Assembly (NCBI GenBank): GCA_050743265.1
Contig: JBOGEN010000196.1
Span: forward strand, 1 to 58,741
Origin: JBOGEN01 sp050743265
GTDB lineage: Bacteria; Actinomycetota; Actinomycetes; JBOGEN01
DNA: 58,741 nucleotides
Direction of reading: 5' to 3'
The notes beneath the pieces are model-generated. The model searched no databases. It was not told the origin of the DNA and saw only the letters and a list, made by a program, of their open reading frames with translations. Both the position numbers and the translations under genes were made by a program. This document shows positions 16,250 to 23,065 of the stretch, piece after piece. Positions within the stretch are counted from its first letter, which is position 1. Each line of letters begins with the position of its first letter.

Positions 16250-16937
16250 CGTCGTCGTGGTCGGGGGCACCTCAGGGCTGGGCAAGGAGATCGCGCGGCA
16301 CTACGTCGCGACCGGCGCCGACGTCGTCCTCACCGGGCGGGACGGGGACCGCGCCAGGGCCGCCGCCACCGAGCTCGGCGGCTCCACCACCGCGCTGGCC
16401 TTCGACCTGGAGCGCCCGCACGAGATCGCCGCCGCCTTCGCCGACGTGACCCGGGTCGACCACCTCGTCCTCTCCGCCATCGACCGGGACCAGAACTCCG
16501 TCCGCGACTACGACGTCGACCGCGCCCTGCGGCTGGTGACGCAGAAGCTCGTCGGCTACACCGAGACCGTGCACGCGCTGCTGCCGTGCATGTCCACCGA
16601 CGCGTCCGTGGTGATGTTCGGAGGCCGCGCGCTGGAACGCCCGTACCCGGGGTCGACTACGGTGTCCACGGTGAACGGTGGGGTGGTGGGTCTGGTGAAC
16701 ACGCTCGCCGTGGAGCTGGCGCCGATCCGCGTCAACGCGATCCACCCCGGCATCGTCGGCGACAGCCCGTTCTGGACGGCGAAGCCGCCGGAGGTGCTCG
16801 AGGGCTACCGCTCCCGGACCCCCACGGGGCAGCTCGCCTCGATGCGCGACATCGTGGACGCGGTGGACTTCCTGCTCCGCAACCGCGCGGTCAACGGCAC
16901 GCACCTGGCCGTGGACGGTGGGTGGCTGCTCACATGA
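16233..16937 (+). CDS. SDR-fold protein lacking the catalytic Ser-Tyr-Lys
   Basis: The 234-aa product keeps the Rossmann cofactor loop (GGTSGLG, residues 11-17) and the C-terminal VNGTHLAVDGGWLL typical of SDRs. Aligning the helix after the active site (GGVVGLVNTLAVEL, then RVNAIHPG) places Val144 where Tyr should be and Asn148 where Lys should be. The position of the usual active-site Ser is Gly131. It therefore probably does not work by the normal SDR mechanism; it may bind a nucleotide, use another chemistry or act as a partner. GGAGAG precedes the ATG at 16233. The stop overlaps the next start (ATGA). Confidence 0.85.
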   Translation: MASGRSVVVVGGTSGLGKEIARHYVATGADVVLTGRDGDRARAAATELGGSTTALAFDLERPHEIAAAFADVTRVDHLVLSAIDRDQNSVRDYDVDRALRLVTQKLVGYTETVHALLPCMSTDASVVMFGGRALERPYPGSTTVSTVNGGVVGLVNTLAVELAPIRVNAIHPGIVGDSPFWTAKPPEVLEGYRSRTPTGQLASMRDIVDAVDFLLRNRAVNGTHLAVDGGWLLT

Positions 16938-17827
16938 GTCCGGACGCCCGGAGCGCCGGCCCCCGCGTCGCCGTGGTCGGCACAGGCCGCATGGGCGGCG
17001 CGATGGTGGGCCGTCTGCGCGACGCCGCGCTCGAGGTGACGGTCTGGAACCGCACCGCAGGCAAGGCCGACGCCGTCGCGGCCCGCACGGGGGCAGCCGT
17101 CGCGGCCACGCCGCAGCTAGCCGTGTCCGGCGCGGACGTCGTGGTCGTCTCGCTCGCCGACGACGGCGCCGTCACCTCCGCGTACGCCGGACCGGACGGG
17201 CTCGTCGCCGGGCTGCAGCCCGGCGCAGTCGTCGCGGACACGAGCACGATCGCCCCGCAGACGGTGCGCGACCTCGCCCCGGCGGTCTCCGAGCGTGGTG
17301 CCACCCTGGTGGACACGCCTGTCTCGGGCAGCGTGTCCGCGGTGGAGAGCGGCCAGATCACGGTGATAGCCGGCGGAGCCGCCGAGGCGATCGAGCGGGC
17401 GCGCCCCGCGCTCGACACGTTTGCCAAGCAGGTCTTCACGGTCGGGCCGCTAGGCGCGGGTGCGACGATGAAGCTCGTCGTCAACGCGCTGCTGCACGGG
17501 TTCAACCAGGCGCTCGCGGAGTCGCTGGTGCTGGCCGAGCGGGCCGGGGTCGAGCGCGAGGTGGCGTACGAGGTCATCGGGTCCAGCGCGGTGGCCGCCC
17601 CGTTCGTGGGATACAAGCGCGAGGCGTACGCCCGGCCCGACGACACCCCGGTCGCCTTCAGCCTCGACCTCGTCGCCAAGGACCTCGCGCTCGCCCTCGC
17701 CCTGGCCGAGAGCGTCGGCGCGCGGCTCGACCAGGCGGAGACGAACCAGCGGCTCGTCGCCGAAGCCGTCGCGGACGGGTTCGGCGACCGGGACCTCAGC
17801 GCGCTGGCCGCCTGGCTTCGCGGCTGA
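16934..17827 (+). CDS. NAD(P)-dependent beta-hydroxyacid dehydrogenase (3-hydroxyisobutyrate dehydrogenase family)
   Basis: This 297-aa protein has the family's dinucleotide motif VGTGRMGG (residues 15-22), the substrate-binding DTPVSGS, and the catalytic Lys180 with Asn184 (GATMKLVVNAL). The family oxidises or reduces small beta-hydroxyacids or semialdehydes (tartronate semialdehyde, 3-hydroxyisobutyrate, hydroxymethylglutarate). Length is normal. It overlaps the degenerate SDR gene by four bases and is the last plus-strand gene before the convergent isomerase-like genes. No terminator is obvious in the 22 bases between stop codons. Confidence 0.92.
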   Translation: MSPDARSAGPRVAVVGTGRMGGAMVGRLRDAALEVTVWNRTAGKADAVAARTGAAVAATPQLAVSGADVVVVSLADDGAVTSAYAGPDGLVAGLQPGAVVADTSTIAPQTVRDLAPAVSERGATLVDTPVSGSVSAVESGQITVIAGGAAEAIERARPALDTFAKQVFTVGPLGAGATMKLVVNALLHGFNQALAESLVLAERAGVEREVAYEVIGSSAVAAPFVGYKREAYARPDDTPVAFSLDLVAKDLALALALAESVGARLDQAETNQRLVAEAVADGFGDRDLSALAAWLRG

Positions 17828-17849
17828 GCCGGGGTCTGAGCCAGAGACC

Positions 17850-18596
17850 TCAGACGGTGGGTGCGCCCGCCCTGTGCCGGAACAGAGCACCCAGGCGCTC
17901 GCTCGCGACGGGGTGACCCGCCAGCCGCAGGCCCTCCCAGATGCTCACCTGGTTCGCCGTCAGCACGGGCTTGTCGAGCCGCTGCTCCAGGTCGTCGAGC
18001 CAGGCGATGCTGTGCAGTGCGGTGTCCGGGAGCAGGACCGCCTCCGCCTCGGGATGGTCGTGCGCGGCGGCGAAGGCGAGCACGTCCTCGCGTCCGAGCG
18101 TGCCGACCTCGGCGGCCGTGATGATGTCCCTGCTCGCCAGGCTCAGCACCTCGACGTGCCCGGCCTCGAGGAACGCGACGAAGCTCTCGGCCACGTCCTG
18201 GGGGTACGTGGCGGCGACCACGACCCGGTGCAGCCCCAGCGCCCGGGCGGCGTGCACGAACGCGAACGACGTGCTCGACGCCGGGACGCCCAGGACGCCG
18301 CCGAGCGCGTCCGCCTGGGCACGGGCGCCGTCCCAGCCGAAGACGAAGCTGCCGCTCGTGCACGCCCACACCACCGCGGCGACGCCATGGGTGCGCAGCC
18401 CCTCGGCACCCTCGGCCAGCCGGTCCGTGCCGCCGAGGTCGAGCAGGGCGTCCACCCGGTGGGCGTCCTCTCCGACCGACGTGTGCACCAGCGGGAGCGC
18501 GACCCCGCCGCCGAGCATCCGCTCCGCCCGCGGGTAGTCGTCCTCGGCCGCGTACCCCGGGTAGAGGAAACCCACCGCCGTCGTCCGTCCCGTCAC
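17850..18596 (-). CDS. Asp/Glu racemase-superfamily protein (maleate isomerase/arylmalonate decarboxylase-like) lacking the second Cys
   Basis: The 248-aa product has the maleate cis-trans isomerase layout. The first active-site Cys is present (Cys79, in WACTSGSF). At the second site, where the neighbour gene has SCTNL, this protein has Asp191 (LPDTAL), followed by the conserved KPVLTANQ. Maleate isomerase and the racemases use two Cys, and arylmalonate decarboxylase keeps only the second, so a first-Cys-only form is unusual. The GTG at 18596 follows AAGGAGAAGG. It is transcribed after the paralog at 18683 and a short repeat-bearing spacer. Confidence 0.85.
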   Translation of the reverse strand: MTGRTTAVGFLYPGYAAEDDYPRAERMLGGGVALPLVHTSVGEDAHRVDALLDLGGTDRLAEGAEGLRTHGVAAVVWACTSGSFVFGWDGARAQADALGGVLGVPASSTSFAFVHAARALGLHRVVVAATYPQDVAESFVAFLEAGHVEVLSLASRDIITAAEVGTLGREDVLAFAAAHDHPEAEAVLLPDTALHSIAWLDDLEQRLDKPVLTANQVSIWEGLRLAGHPVASERLGALFRHRAGAPTV

Positions 18597-18616
18597 GCGA
18601 TCCTTCTCCTTGCTGC

Positions 18617-18666
18617 GCTCGTGTCGTGCTCGTGCTCGTGTCGTGCTTGTGCCGTGCTTGTGCCGT
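18617..18666. repeat. Tandem 11-bp repeats between the two isomerase-like genes
   Basis: Two copies of GCTCGTGTCGT (18617-18627, 18634-18644, separated by a GCTCGT half-unit) run into two copies of GCTTGTGCCGT (18645-18655, 18656-18666). The array fills most of the spacer between the paralogs and ends about 20 bases before the ribosome site of the downstream gene. It may be a slippage product; a role in setting expression of the second gene is possible but unsupported. Confidence 0.6.
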
Positions 18667-18682
18667 GGACGGCCCGCGGGTC

Positions 18683-19408
18683 TCAGCGTGCCCGCAGCAG
18701 CTTCTGCCTGGCCTTGACCTGCGCTGCCCCTATCCGCCGCAGCGCCGCCCACATGGTGACCTGGTTGGCGGTGAGGACGGGCTTGCGGAGCTCGCGCTCG
18801 AGGGGCTCGATGATGTCGAAGGTCGGCAGGTTCGTGCAGGACACGAACACGGCCTGGGCCTGCGGCACGTCCGCGTCCCTGATGAGCTGCGCGGTCGTCT
18901 CGTACGGCACCTTCCAGATGTTGCCGTGCAAGCCGAGCTGCTCGCTCGACACCGTCTCCACCCCGCCCTCGGAGAGGAAGTCGCGCAGCCGTACGGTCAC
19001 CGACTCGACGTACGGGGTGATCACGACGAGCCGGTGCACCCGCAGGGCCTTGACCGCCTGCAGCAGCGCCCCGGAGGTGGTGATCGCGGTCGGTGCCCCG
19101 GCCCGGCGCATCGCGGTGGTGAGCTTCTGCTCGCCGGCCAGCCCGTACACGAAGCTGCCCGACGTGCACGCGTACGCGAGCACCTCGGGCTCGACCGCCT
19201 GGAGGTTGCGGATCGCCCGCCGCACGTGCACCGGCTCGCTGACCTTCTCGGCCAGCTCGATGCTCACCGGCTCGGCCACCCAGGGCGTGCGGGTGATGTG
19301 CAGCGACATGTCATGCGGCGTCCAGCGCCACAGCTCTCGGTCGAGAGCGAAGTCGAAGGGGGCCACCACGCCGATCCCGCGCGTGGGTCCGGGCCCCGCC
19401 ACCACCAC
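18683..19408 (-). CDS. Maleate cis-trans isomerase/arylmalonate decarboxylase-like protein with both Cys
   Basis: This 241-aa product (from the GTG at 19408) has both superfamily cysteines. The first is at Cys81 (ACTSGSFVYG); the second lies in VFVSCTNLPTF, followed by KPVLTANQ. It is thus competent for the two-base racemase/isomerase chemistry, and its sequence is close to maleate isomerase. An in-frame GTG at 19477 would add 23 residues lying inside the DUF3830 gene; the family homology starts at RGIGVVAP, so the shorter form is preferred. It is co-directional with DUF3830 upstream and the single-Cys paralog downstream. Confidence 0.85.
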   Translation of the reverse strand: MVVAGPGPTRGIGVVAPFDFALDRELWRWTPHDMSLHITRTPWVAEPVSIELAEKVSEPVHVRRAIRNLQAVEPEVLAYACTSGSFVYGLAGEQKLTTAMRRAGAPTAITTSGALLQAVKALRVHRLVVITPYVESVTVRLRDFLSEGGVETVSSEQLGLHGNIWKVPYETTAQLIRDADVPQAQAVFVSCTNLPTFDIIEPLERELRKPVLTANQVTMWAALRRIGAAQVKARQKLLRAR

Positions 19409-19436
19409 CGGTGAGCGGGGCCGCGGGAGGCGCCCG

Positions 19437-19931
19437 TCACTCCGAGGCGCGCGCGTAGACGAGTCGCTCGCCGACACTGCCGGTCCGCCAGATGTCGTGG
19501 CAGGCGACGGCCATCTCGTCGAGGTTGTCGACGATGGTGGCGAACACGTTGCCCACGACGAACCCGATGTCGCCGTTGAGCAGCAGGTTGTTGCGCCCGT
19601 AGAAGATCGCGAGGTCGACCGCGCCGGGCAGCTCGCCGATCCCGACGGTCTCGCGGTACGCCCGGTCGAGCATGCCCTCGGAGAACGAGAAGTAGCAGAC
19701 GTCCCCGGGGATCGGGGTGATCGTCGGGTTCTCCGTGCCCGGCTCGGTGGGCGAGAACCGCGGCACCATCGTGTAGACCTCGTTGCGGGCGTACTTGGCG
19801 TGGAAGGCGTCGCCTCCCTGGGGCAATGCGTTCCAGACCGCCTCGCAGGTCCGCGGCGCCTCGGCCTCGAGCAGGCGTGCGCGACAGGAGACGCCCCTTT
19901 TCTCGAGGGTGATGGTGATGTACTTCGGCAT
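19437..19931 (-). CDS. DUF3830 family protein
   Basis: The 164-aa product starts MPKYITITLEKRGV at the ATG of 19931, preceded by a GGGGG run eight bases upstream. It shows the DUF3830 pattern: a cyclophilin-like small beta barrel with LLEAEAPRTCEAVWNALP near residue 20, then IPGDVCYFSF and a C-terminal NLDEMAVACHDIWRTG helix. The family has no known reaction but is often found beside Asp/Glu-racemase and amidohydrolase genes in catabolic loci. Here it is the first gene of a three-gene minus-strand unit diverging from the D-2-hydroxyacid dehydrogenase. Confidence 0.85.
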   Translation of the reverse strand: MPKYITITLEKRGVSCRARLLEAEAPRTCEAVWNALPQGGDAFHAKYARNEVYTMVPRFSPTEPGTENPTITPIPGDVCYFSFSEGMLDRAYRETVGIGELPGAVDLAIFYGRNNLLLNGDIGFVVGNVFATIVDNLDEMAVACHDIWRTGSVGERLVYARASE

Positions 19932-19960
19932 TCGGCCCCCTAGCCGACGAAAGAGCCTGA

Positions 19961-20012
19961 CTTGTCCGGCACGAGCCCCGTCGGCCACCGACGCGCGTCA
20001 TGCTGGGACAAG
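19961..20012. promoter_or_regulatory. Inverted repeat CTTGTCC / GGACAAG in the divergent spacer
   Basis: Perfect 7-bp arms CTTGTCC (19961-19967) and GGACAAG (20006-20012) are 38 bp apart in the 134-bp spacer between DUF3830 and the D-2-hydroxyacid dehydrogenase. The placement between divergent promoters suits a regulator with two half-sites, but the arms are short and could be chance. Confidence 0.35.
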
Positions 20013-20044
20013 CGTGCCTTCTCGACGCGGGCTCGCGGCGCGAT

Positions 20045-20059
20045 TTAACGGAGAGTTAA
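20045..20059 (+). promoter_or_regulatory. TTAAC-GGAGA-GTTAA palindrome over the ribosome-binding site
   Basis: Perfect arms TTAAC and GTTAA flank the GGAGA Shine-Dalgarno sequence of the D-2-hydroxyacid dehydrogenase, six bases before its ATG. The AT-rich arms stand out in this GC-rich DNA. A protein bound here, or a short hairpin in the mRNA, would directly cover the ribosome site. Confidence 0.4.
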
Positions 20060-20065
20060 CCGCAC

Positions 20066-21043
20066 ATGCCAGATCATGACCAAAAGCCCACCGTCGCCGT
20101 ACTCTGCGACCGGCGCCGACCCCCCGGCATGGCCGAGGTCGAGGGCGACGCCGAGGTGCGCTACGCCGACGCCGGGGCCCTGCCGGACGCGCTCCGCGGC
20201 GCCGACGTCCTCCTCGTGTGGGACTTCCTGTCCACCGCCGTTGCCGGCGCCTGGCCGGCCGCGGACTCCCTGCGCTGGGCCCACATCGCGAGCGCGGGGG
20301 TGGACCGGCTGCTGTTCCCCGACCTCGTCGAGGGCCCGGTCGTGGTGACGAACTCGGCCGGGGTCTTCGACCGGCCGATGGCCGAGTACGTCCTCGGCCT
20401 GGTGCTCGCGTTCGCCAAGGACCTGCCCAGGACCGTGGACCTGCAGCGGGACCGGACGTGGCGGCATCGCGAGACCGAGTCGGTGACCGGGACCCGGGCC
20501 CTCGTGGTCGGCACCGGGCCCATCGGCCGCGAGATCGGCCGGCTGCTGCGCGCGGCCGGGCTCGAGGTCACGAGCGTCGGGCGGCGGGCCCGCCGGGACG
20601 ACCCCGACCTCGGCACCGTGCACGCCGCCACCGACCTGCACGCACTGCTGCCGGCCGCGGACTGGGTGGTCGTCGCGGCACCGCTGACCGAGCAGACCCG
20701 CGGCCTGTTCGACGCGAAGGCGTACGGCCTGATGAAGCCCACGGCCCGGTTCGTCAACGTCGGCCGCGGGCCGATCGTCGTCGAGGACGACCTCGCGGAC
20801 GCGCTGGCCGCCGGTGAGCTCGCCGGCGCCGCCCTGGACGTGTTCGAGACCGAGCCGCTCCCGCCCGACCACCGGCTCTGGACGGCGCCGAACCTGCTCG
20901 TCTCCCCGCACATGTCCGGCGACGTGGTGGGCTGGCTCGACGACCTCGCCCACCTGTTCGTCGCGAACTACCGGCGCTGGCGCGCCGGCGACACACTGCT
21001 CAACGTCGTGGACAAGCGGCTGGGGTACGTCGCTCGTTCCTGA
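20066..21043 (+). CDS. D-isomer specific 2-hydroxyacid dehydrogenase
   Basis: This 325-aa protein has the split catalytic and NAD-binding domains of the family. The dinucleotide motif is VVGTGPIGREIG, and the catalytic triad is Arg234 (NVGRGP), Glu263 (FETEPLP) and His282 (SPHMSGD). The enzyme interconverts a 2-hydroxyacid and a 2-oxoacid with NAD(P)H. In this cluster it could supply or drain the oxo acid of the TPP-dependent E1, though the substrate is not predictable. The ATG at 20066 is preceded by GGAGA inside a palindrome. The amidase gene begins 24 bases after the stop. Confidence 0.9.
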   Translation: MPDHDQKPTVAVLCDRRRPPGMAEVEGDAEVRYADAGALPDALRGADVLLVWDFLSTAVAGAWPAADSLRWAHIASAGVDRLLFPDLVEGPVVVTNSAGVFDRPMAEYVLGLVLAFAKDLPRTVDLQRDRTWRHRETESVTGTRALVVGTGPIGREIGRLLRAAGLEVTSVGRRARRDDPDLGTVHAATDLHALLPAADWVVVAAPLTEQTRGLFDAKAYGLMKPTARFVNVGRGPIVVEDDLADALAAGELAGAALDVFETEPLPPDHRLWTAPNLLVSPHMSGDVVGWLDDLAHLFVANYRRWRAGDTLLNVVDKRLGYVARS

Positions 21044-21067
21044 CTCGACCCGCCTGGGAGTCCCTGC

Positions 21068-22486
21068 ATGACCGACACGCCCGACCACCACCTGCCGCTC
21101 GCCTACCAGCCGGCCAGCGTCCTGCTCGAGCGGTACGCCGCCGGCACGCTGTCTCCCGTCGAGGCCACCCGTGCCGCCCTCGACCGGATCGAGGCGGCCG
21201 ACGCGGCGGTCAACGCGTACTGCCTCGTCGACGCCGAGCGGGCCCTCGCCGACGCCCGGGCCAGCGAGGGCAGGTGGCGACGCGGCCAGCCGTGCGGGCT
21301 GCTCGACGGCGTGCCCAGCTCGGTCAAGGACCTGCTGCTCACCCGAGGCTGGCCCACCCGGCGGGGGTCTCACCTCGTGCCGGAGGACGGCGACTGGACG
21401 GAGGACGCGCCCGCCGTCAGCCGGCTCCGCGAGCACGGGGCCGTCCTCCTCGGCAAGACGACCACCCCCGAGCTGGGCTGGAAGGGCGTCACCGACAGCC
21501 CGCTCACCGGCGTCACCCGCAACCCGTGGGACACCGGGCGTACGCCGGGCGGGTCGAGCGGGGGCAGCGCCGCCGCGGTCGCCCTCGGCATGGGGGCGCT
21601 GTCCGTGGGCACCGACGGGGGCGGCTCGGTCCGCATCCCGGCGGCCTTCTCCGGAGTGTTCGGGCTCAAGCCCACGTACGGGCGCATCCCGCTGTACCCG
21701 GCCAGCCCGTTCGGCACGCTCGCGCACGCCGGGCCGATGAGCCGCACGGTCACCGACGCGGCCCTGCTCATGGACGTGCTGTCCGGGGCAGACCCCCGGG
21801 ACTGGTCCGCCATGCCCCCGCCCGGCGCCTCCCACACGGACACGCTGCACGACGGCGTGGCCGGCCTGCGGGTCGCGTACAGCCCGACGCTGGGGTACGT
21901 GAAGGTGGACGCCGAGGTCGAGGCACTCGTCCGCGAGGCGGTGCGGGCGCTCGAGGGCCTCGGCGCCGAGGTCGAGGAGGTCGACCCCGGCTTCGAGGAC
22001 CCCGTCGAGGCGTTCGCCGTGCTCTGGTACAGCGGCGCCGCGAAGTCCGCGGGAGCGCTCGGCCGGGAGAACTGGTCACGCCTCGACCCCGGGCTGCGTG
22101 AGGTCTGCGAGGCCGGGCTCGCCTACAGCGCGTCCGACTACCTGGACGCGACGGCCGTCCGGATGGCCCTCGGCGTGCTCATGGGGCGCTTCCACGAGCG
22201 GTACGACGTACTCGTCACCCCGGCCACCCCGCTGGCCGCGTTCGAGGCCGGGGTGGAGGTGCCCGCGGGATCGGCGTCGTCGCGCTGGACGAGTTGGACC
22301 CCGTTCACGTACCCCTTCAACATGACCCAGCAGCCGGCGGCGAGCGTCCCGTGTGGGTTCACCGAGTCGGGCCTGCCCGTCGGGCTGCACGTCGTCGGTC
22401 CGCGGCATGCCGACGCGCGGGTGCTCCGCGTCTGTCGCGCGTACGAGTCCGCGACCACCTGGGGGGAGCGGCAGCCGGCGATGTGA
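21068..22486 (+). CDS. Amidase (amidase-signature family)
   Basis: The 472-aa product carries the amidase-signature Ser-cisSer-Lys triad. Lys87 is in SSVKDLLLT, cis-Ser163 in PGGSSGGSA and the nucleophile Ser187 in DGGGSVRIPA. Spacings of 76 and 24 residues match the family. It hydrolyses a carboxamide or carbamate to acid and ammonia or amine. Acylureas or carbamates are possible substrates given the amidohydrolase and bicupin, but this is inference. GGGAG precedes the ATG. It follows the D-2-hydroxyacid dehydrogenase closely and is probably co-transcribed. Confidence 0.92.
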   Translation: MTDTPDHHLPLAYQPASVLLERYAAGTLSPVEATRAALDRIEAADAAVNAYCLVDAERALADARASEGRWRRGQPCGLLDGVPSSVKDLLLTRGWPTRRGSHLVPEDGDWTEDAPAVSRLREHGAVLLGKTTTPELGWKGVTDSPLTGVTRNPWDTGRTPGGSSGGSAAAVALGMGALSVGTDGGGSVRIPAAFSGVFGLKPTYGRIPLYPASPFGTLAHAGPMSRTVTDAALLMDVLSGADPRDWSAMPPPGASHTDTLHDGVAGLRVAYSPTLGYVKVDAEVEALVREAVRALEGLGAEVEEVDPGFEDPVEAFAVLWYSGAAKSAGALGRENWSRLDPGLREVCEAGLAYSASDYLDATAVRMALGVLMGRFHERYDVLVTPATPLAAFEAGVEVPAGSASSRWTSWTPFTYPFNMTQQPAASVPCGFTESGLPVGLHVVGPRHADARVLRVCRAYESATTWGERQPAM

Positions 22487-22515
22487 CGCCGGCGGCGCTG
22501 TGATGGGGTTGGCCC

Positions 22516-22806
22516 GTGGCCAAGGCATACGTGATCTGTGACATCGAGGTGACCGACCCGCAGGCGTACGAGGGGTACAAGGACCTCGCCGGGCCGGCGG
22601 TCGCCCACTACGGCGGCCGCTACCTGGTCAGGGGCGGCGCCAGCGAGGTGCTCGAGGGCGAGCGGACGCCGCACCGCACCGTGGTGCTCGAGTTCGACGA
22701 CCTCGAGACCGCGCGGCGGTGGTATCACTCCCCCGAGTACGCCGCCGCGCGTGAGCTCAGGGCGCGCGCGGCGACCTCCTCGCTCGTCCTGGTCGAGGGC
22801 GCCTGA
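22516..22806 (+). CDS. DUF1330 family protein
   Basis: This 96-aa protein shows the DUF1330 ferredoxin-like barrel pattern: YVICDIEVTDPQAYEGY, HYGGRYLVRGG, and VVLEFDDLETARRWYHSPEY. Such dimeric alpha-beta-barrel proteins resemble small monooxygenases or isomerases, but no reaction is established. The start is a GTG 29 bases after the amidase stop, with GGGG upstream, so it is likely the last gene of the catabolic unit. A short dyad (CTGAC at 22803-22807, GTCAG at 22819-22823) covers its stop and the stop of the converging 30-codon ORF. Confidence 0.88.
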   Translation: MAKAYVICDIEVTDPQAYEGYKDLAGPAVAHYGGRYLVRGGASEVLEGERTPHRTVVLEFDDLETARRWYHSPEYAAARELRARAATSSLVLVEGA

Positions 22807-22819
22807 CCCGGCACCGGCG

Positions 22820-22912
22820 TCAGTCCAGGCCGCGGATCGCGCTGCGCGTGACGACGTACAGCACGAGGGCGAACCCGAGCAGGATGGGCAGGCCCGTGAG
22901 CAGGGCGAACAT
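22820..22912 (-). CDS. 30-residue membrane peptide
   Basis: A 30-codon ORF starts at an ATG (22912) with an excellent ribosome site (GAGGAG, eight bases upstream). It encodes an almost wholly hydrophobic peptide: MFALLTGLPILLG, then FALVLYVVTR and the tail SAIRGLD. That is one membrane span followed by a basic turn. Single-span peptides of this size often act as regulators or small subunits of membrane complexes, but none is adjacent. The upstream extension of the frame to 23044 is Pro/Arg-rich and looks non-coding. Confidence 0.6.
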   Translation of the reverse strand: MFALLTGLPILLGFALVLYVVTRSAIRGLD

Positions 22913-23065
22913 GGGCGAATCTCCTCGACGAAGCCGCCGGAAAGGGGGGCGGAGCGGGGGCGGCGGAGGCCAACTGTAGGTCGGGCCGTCGGCGCCGGAT
23001 GCCCGTTTTCCTGAACTCGATGCCGACTGTGGTGGACGCCACATCCACTGGCGTCCGACCTGCTG

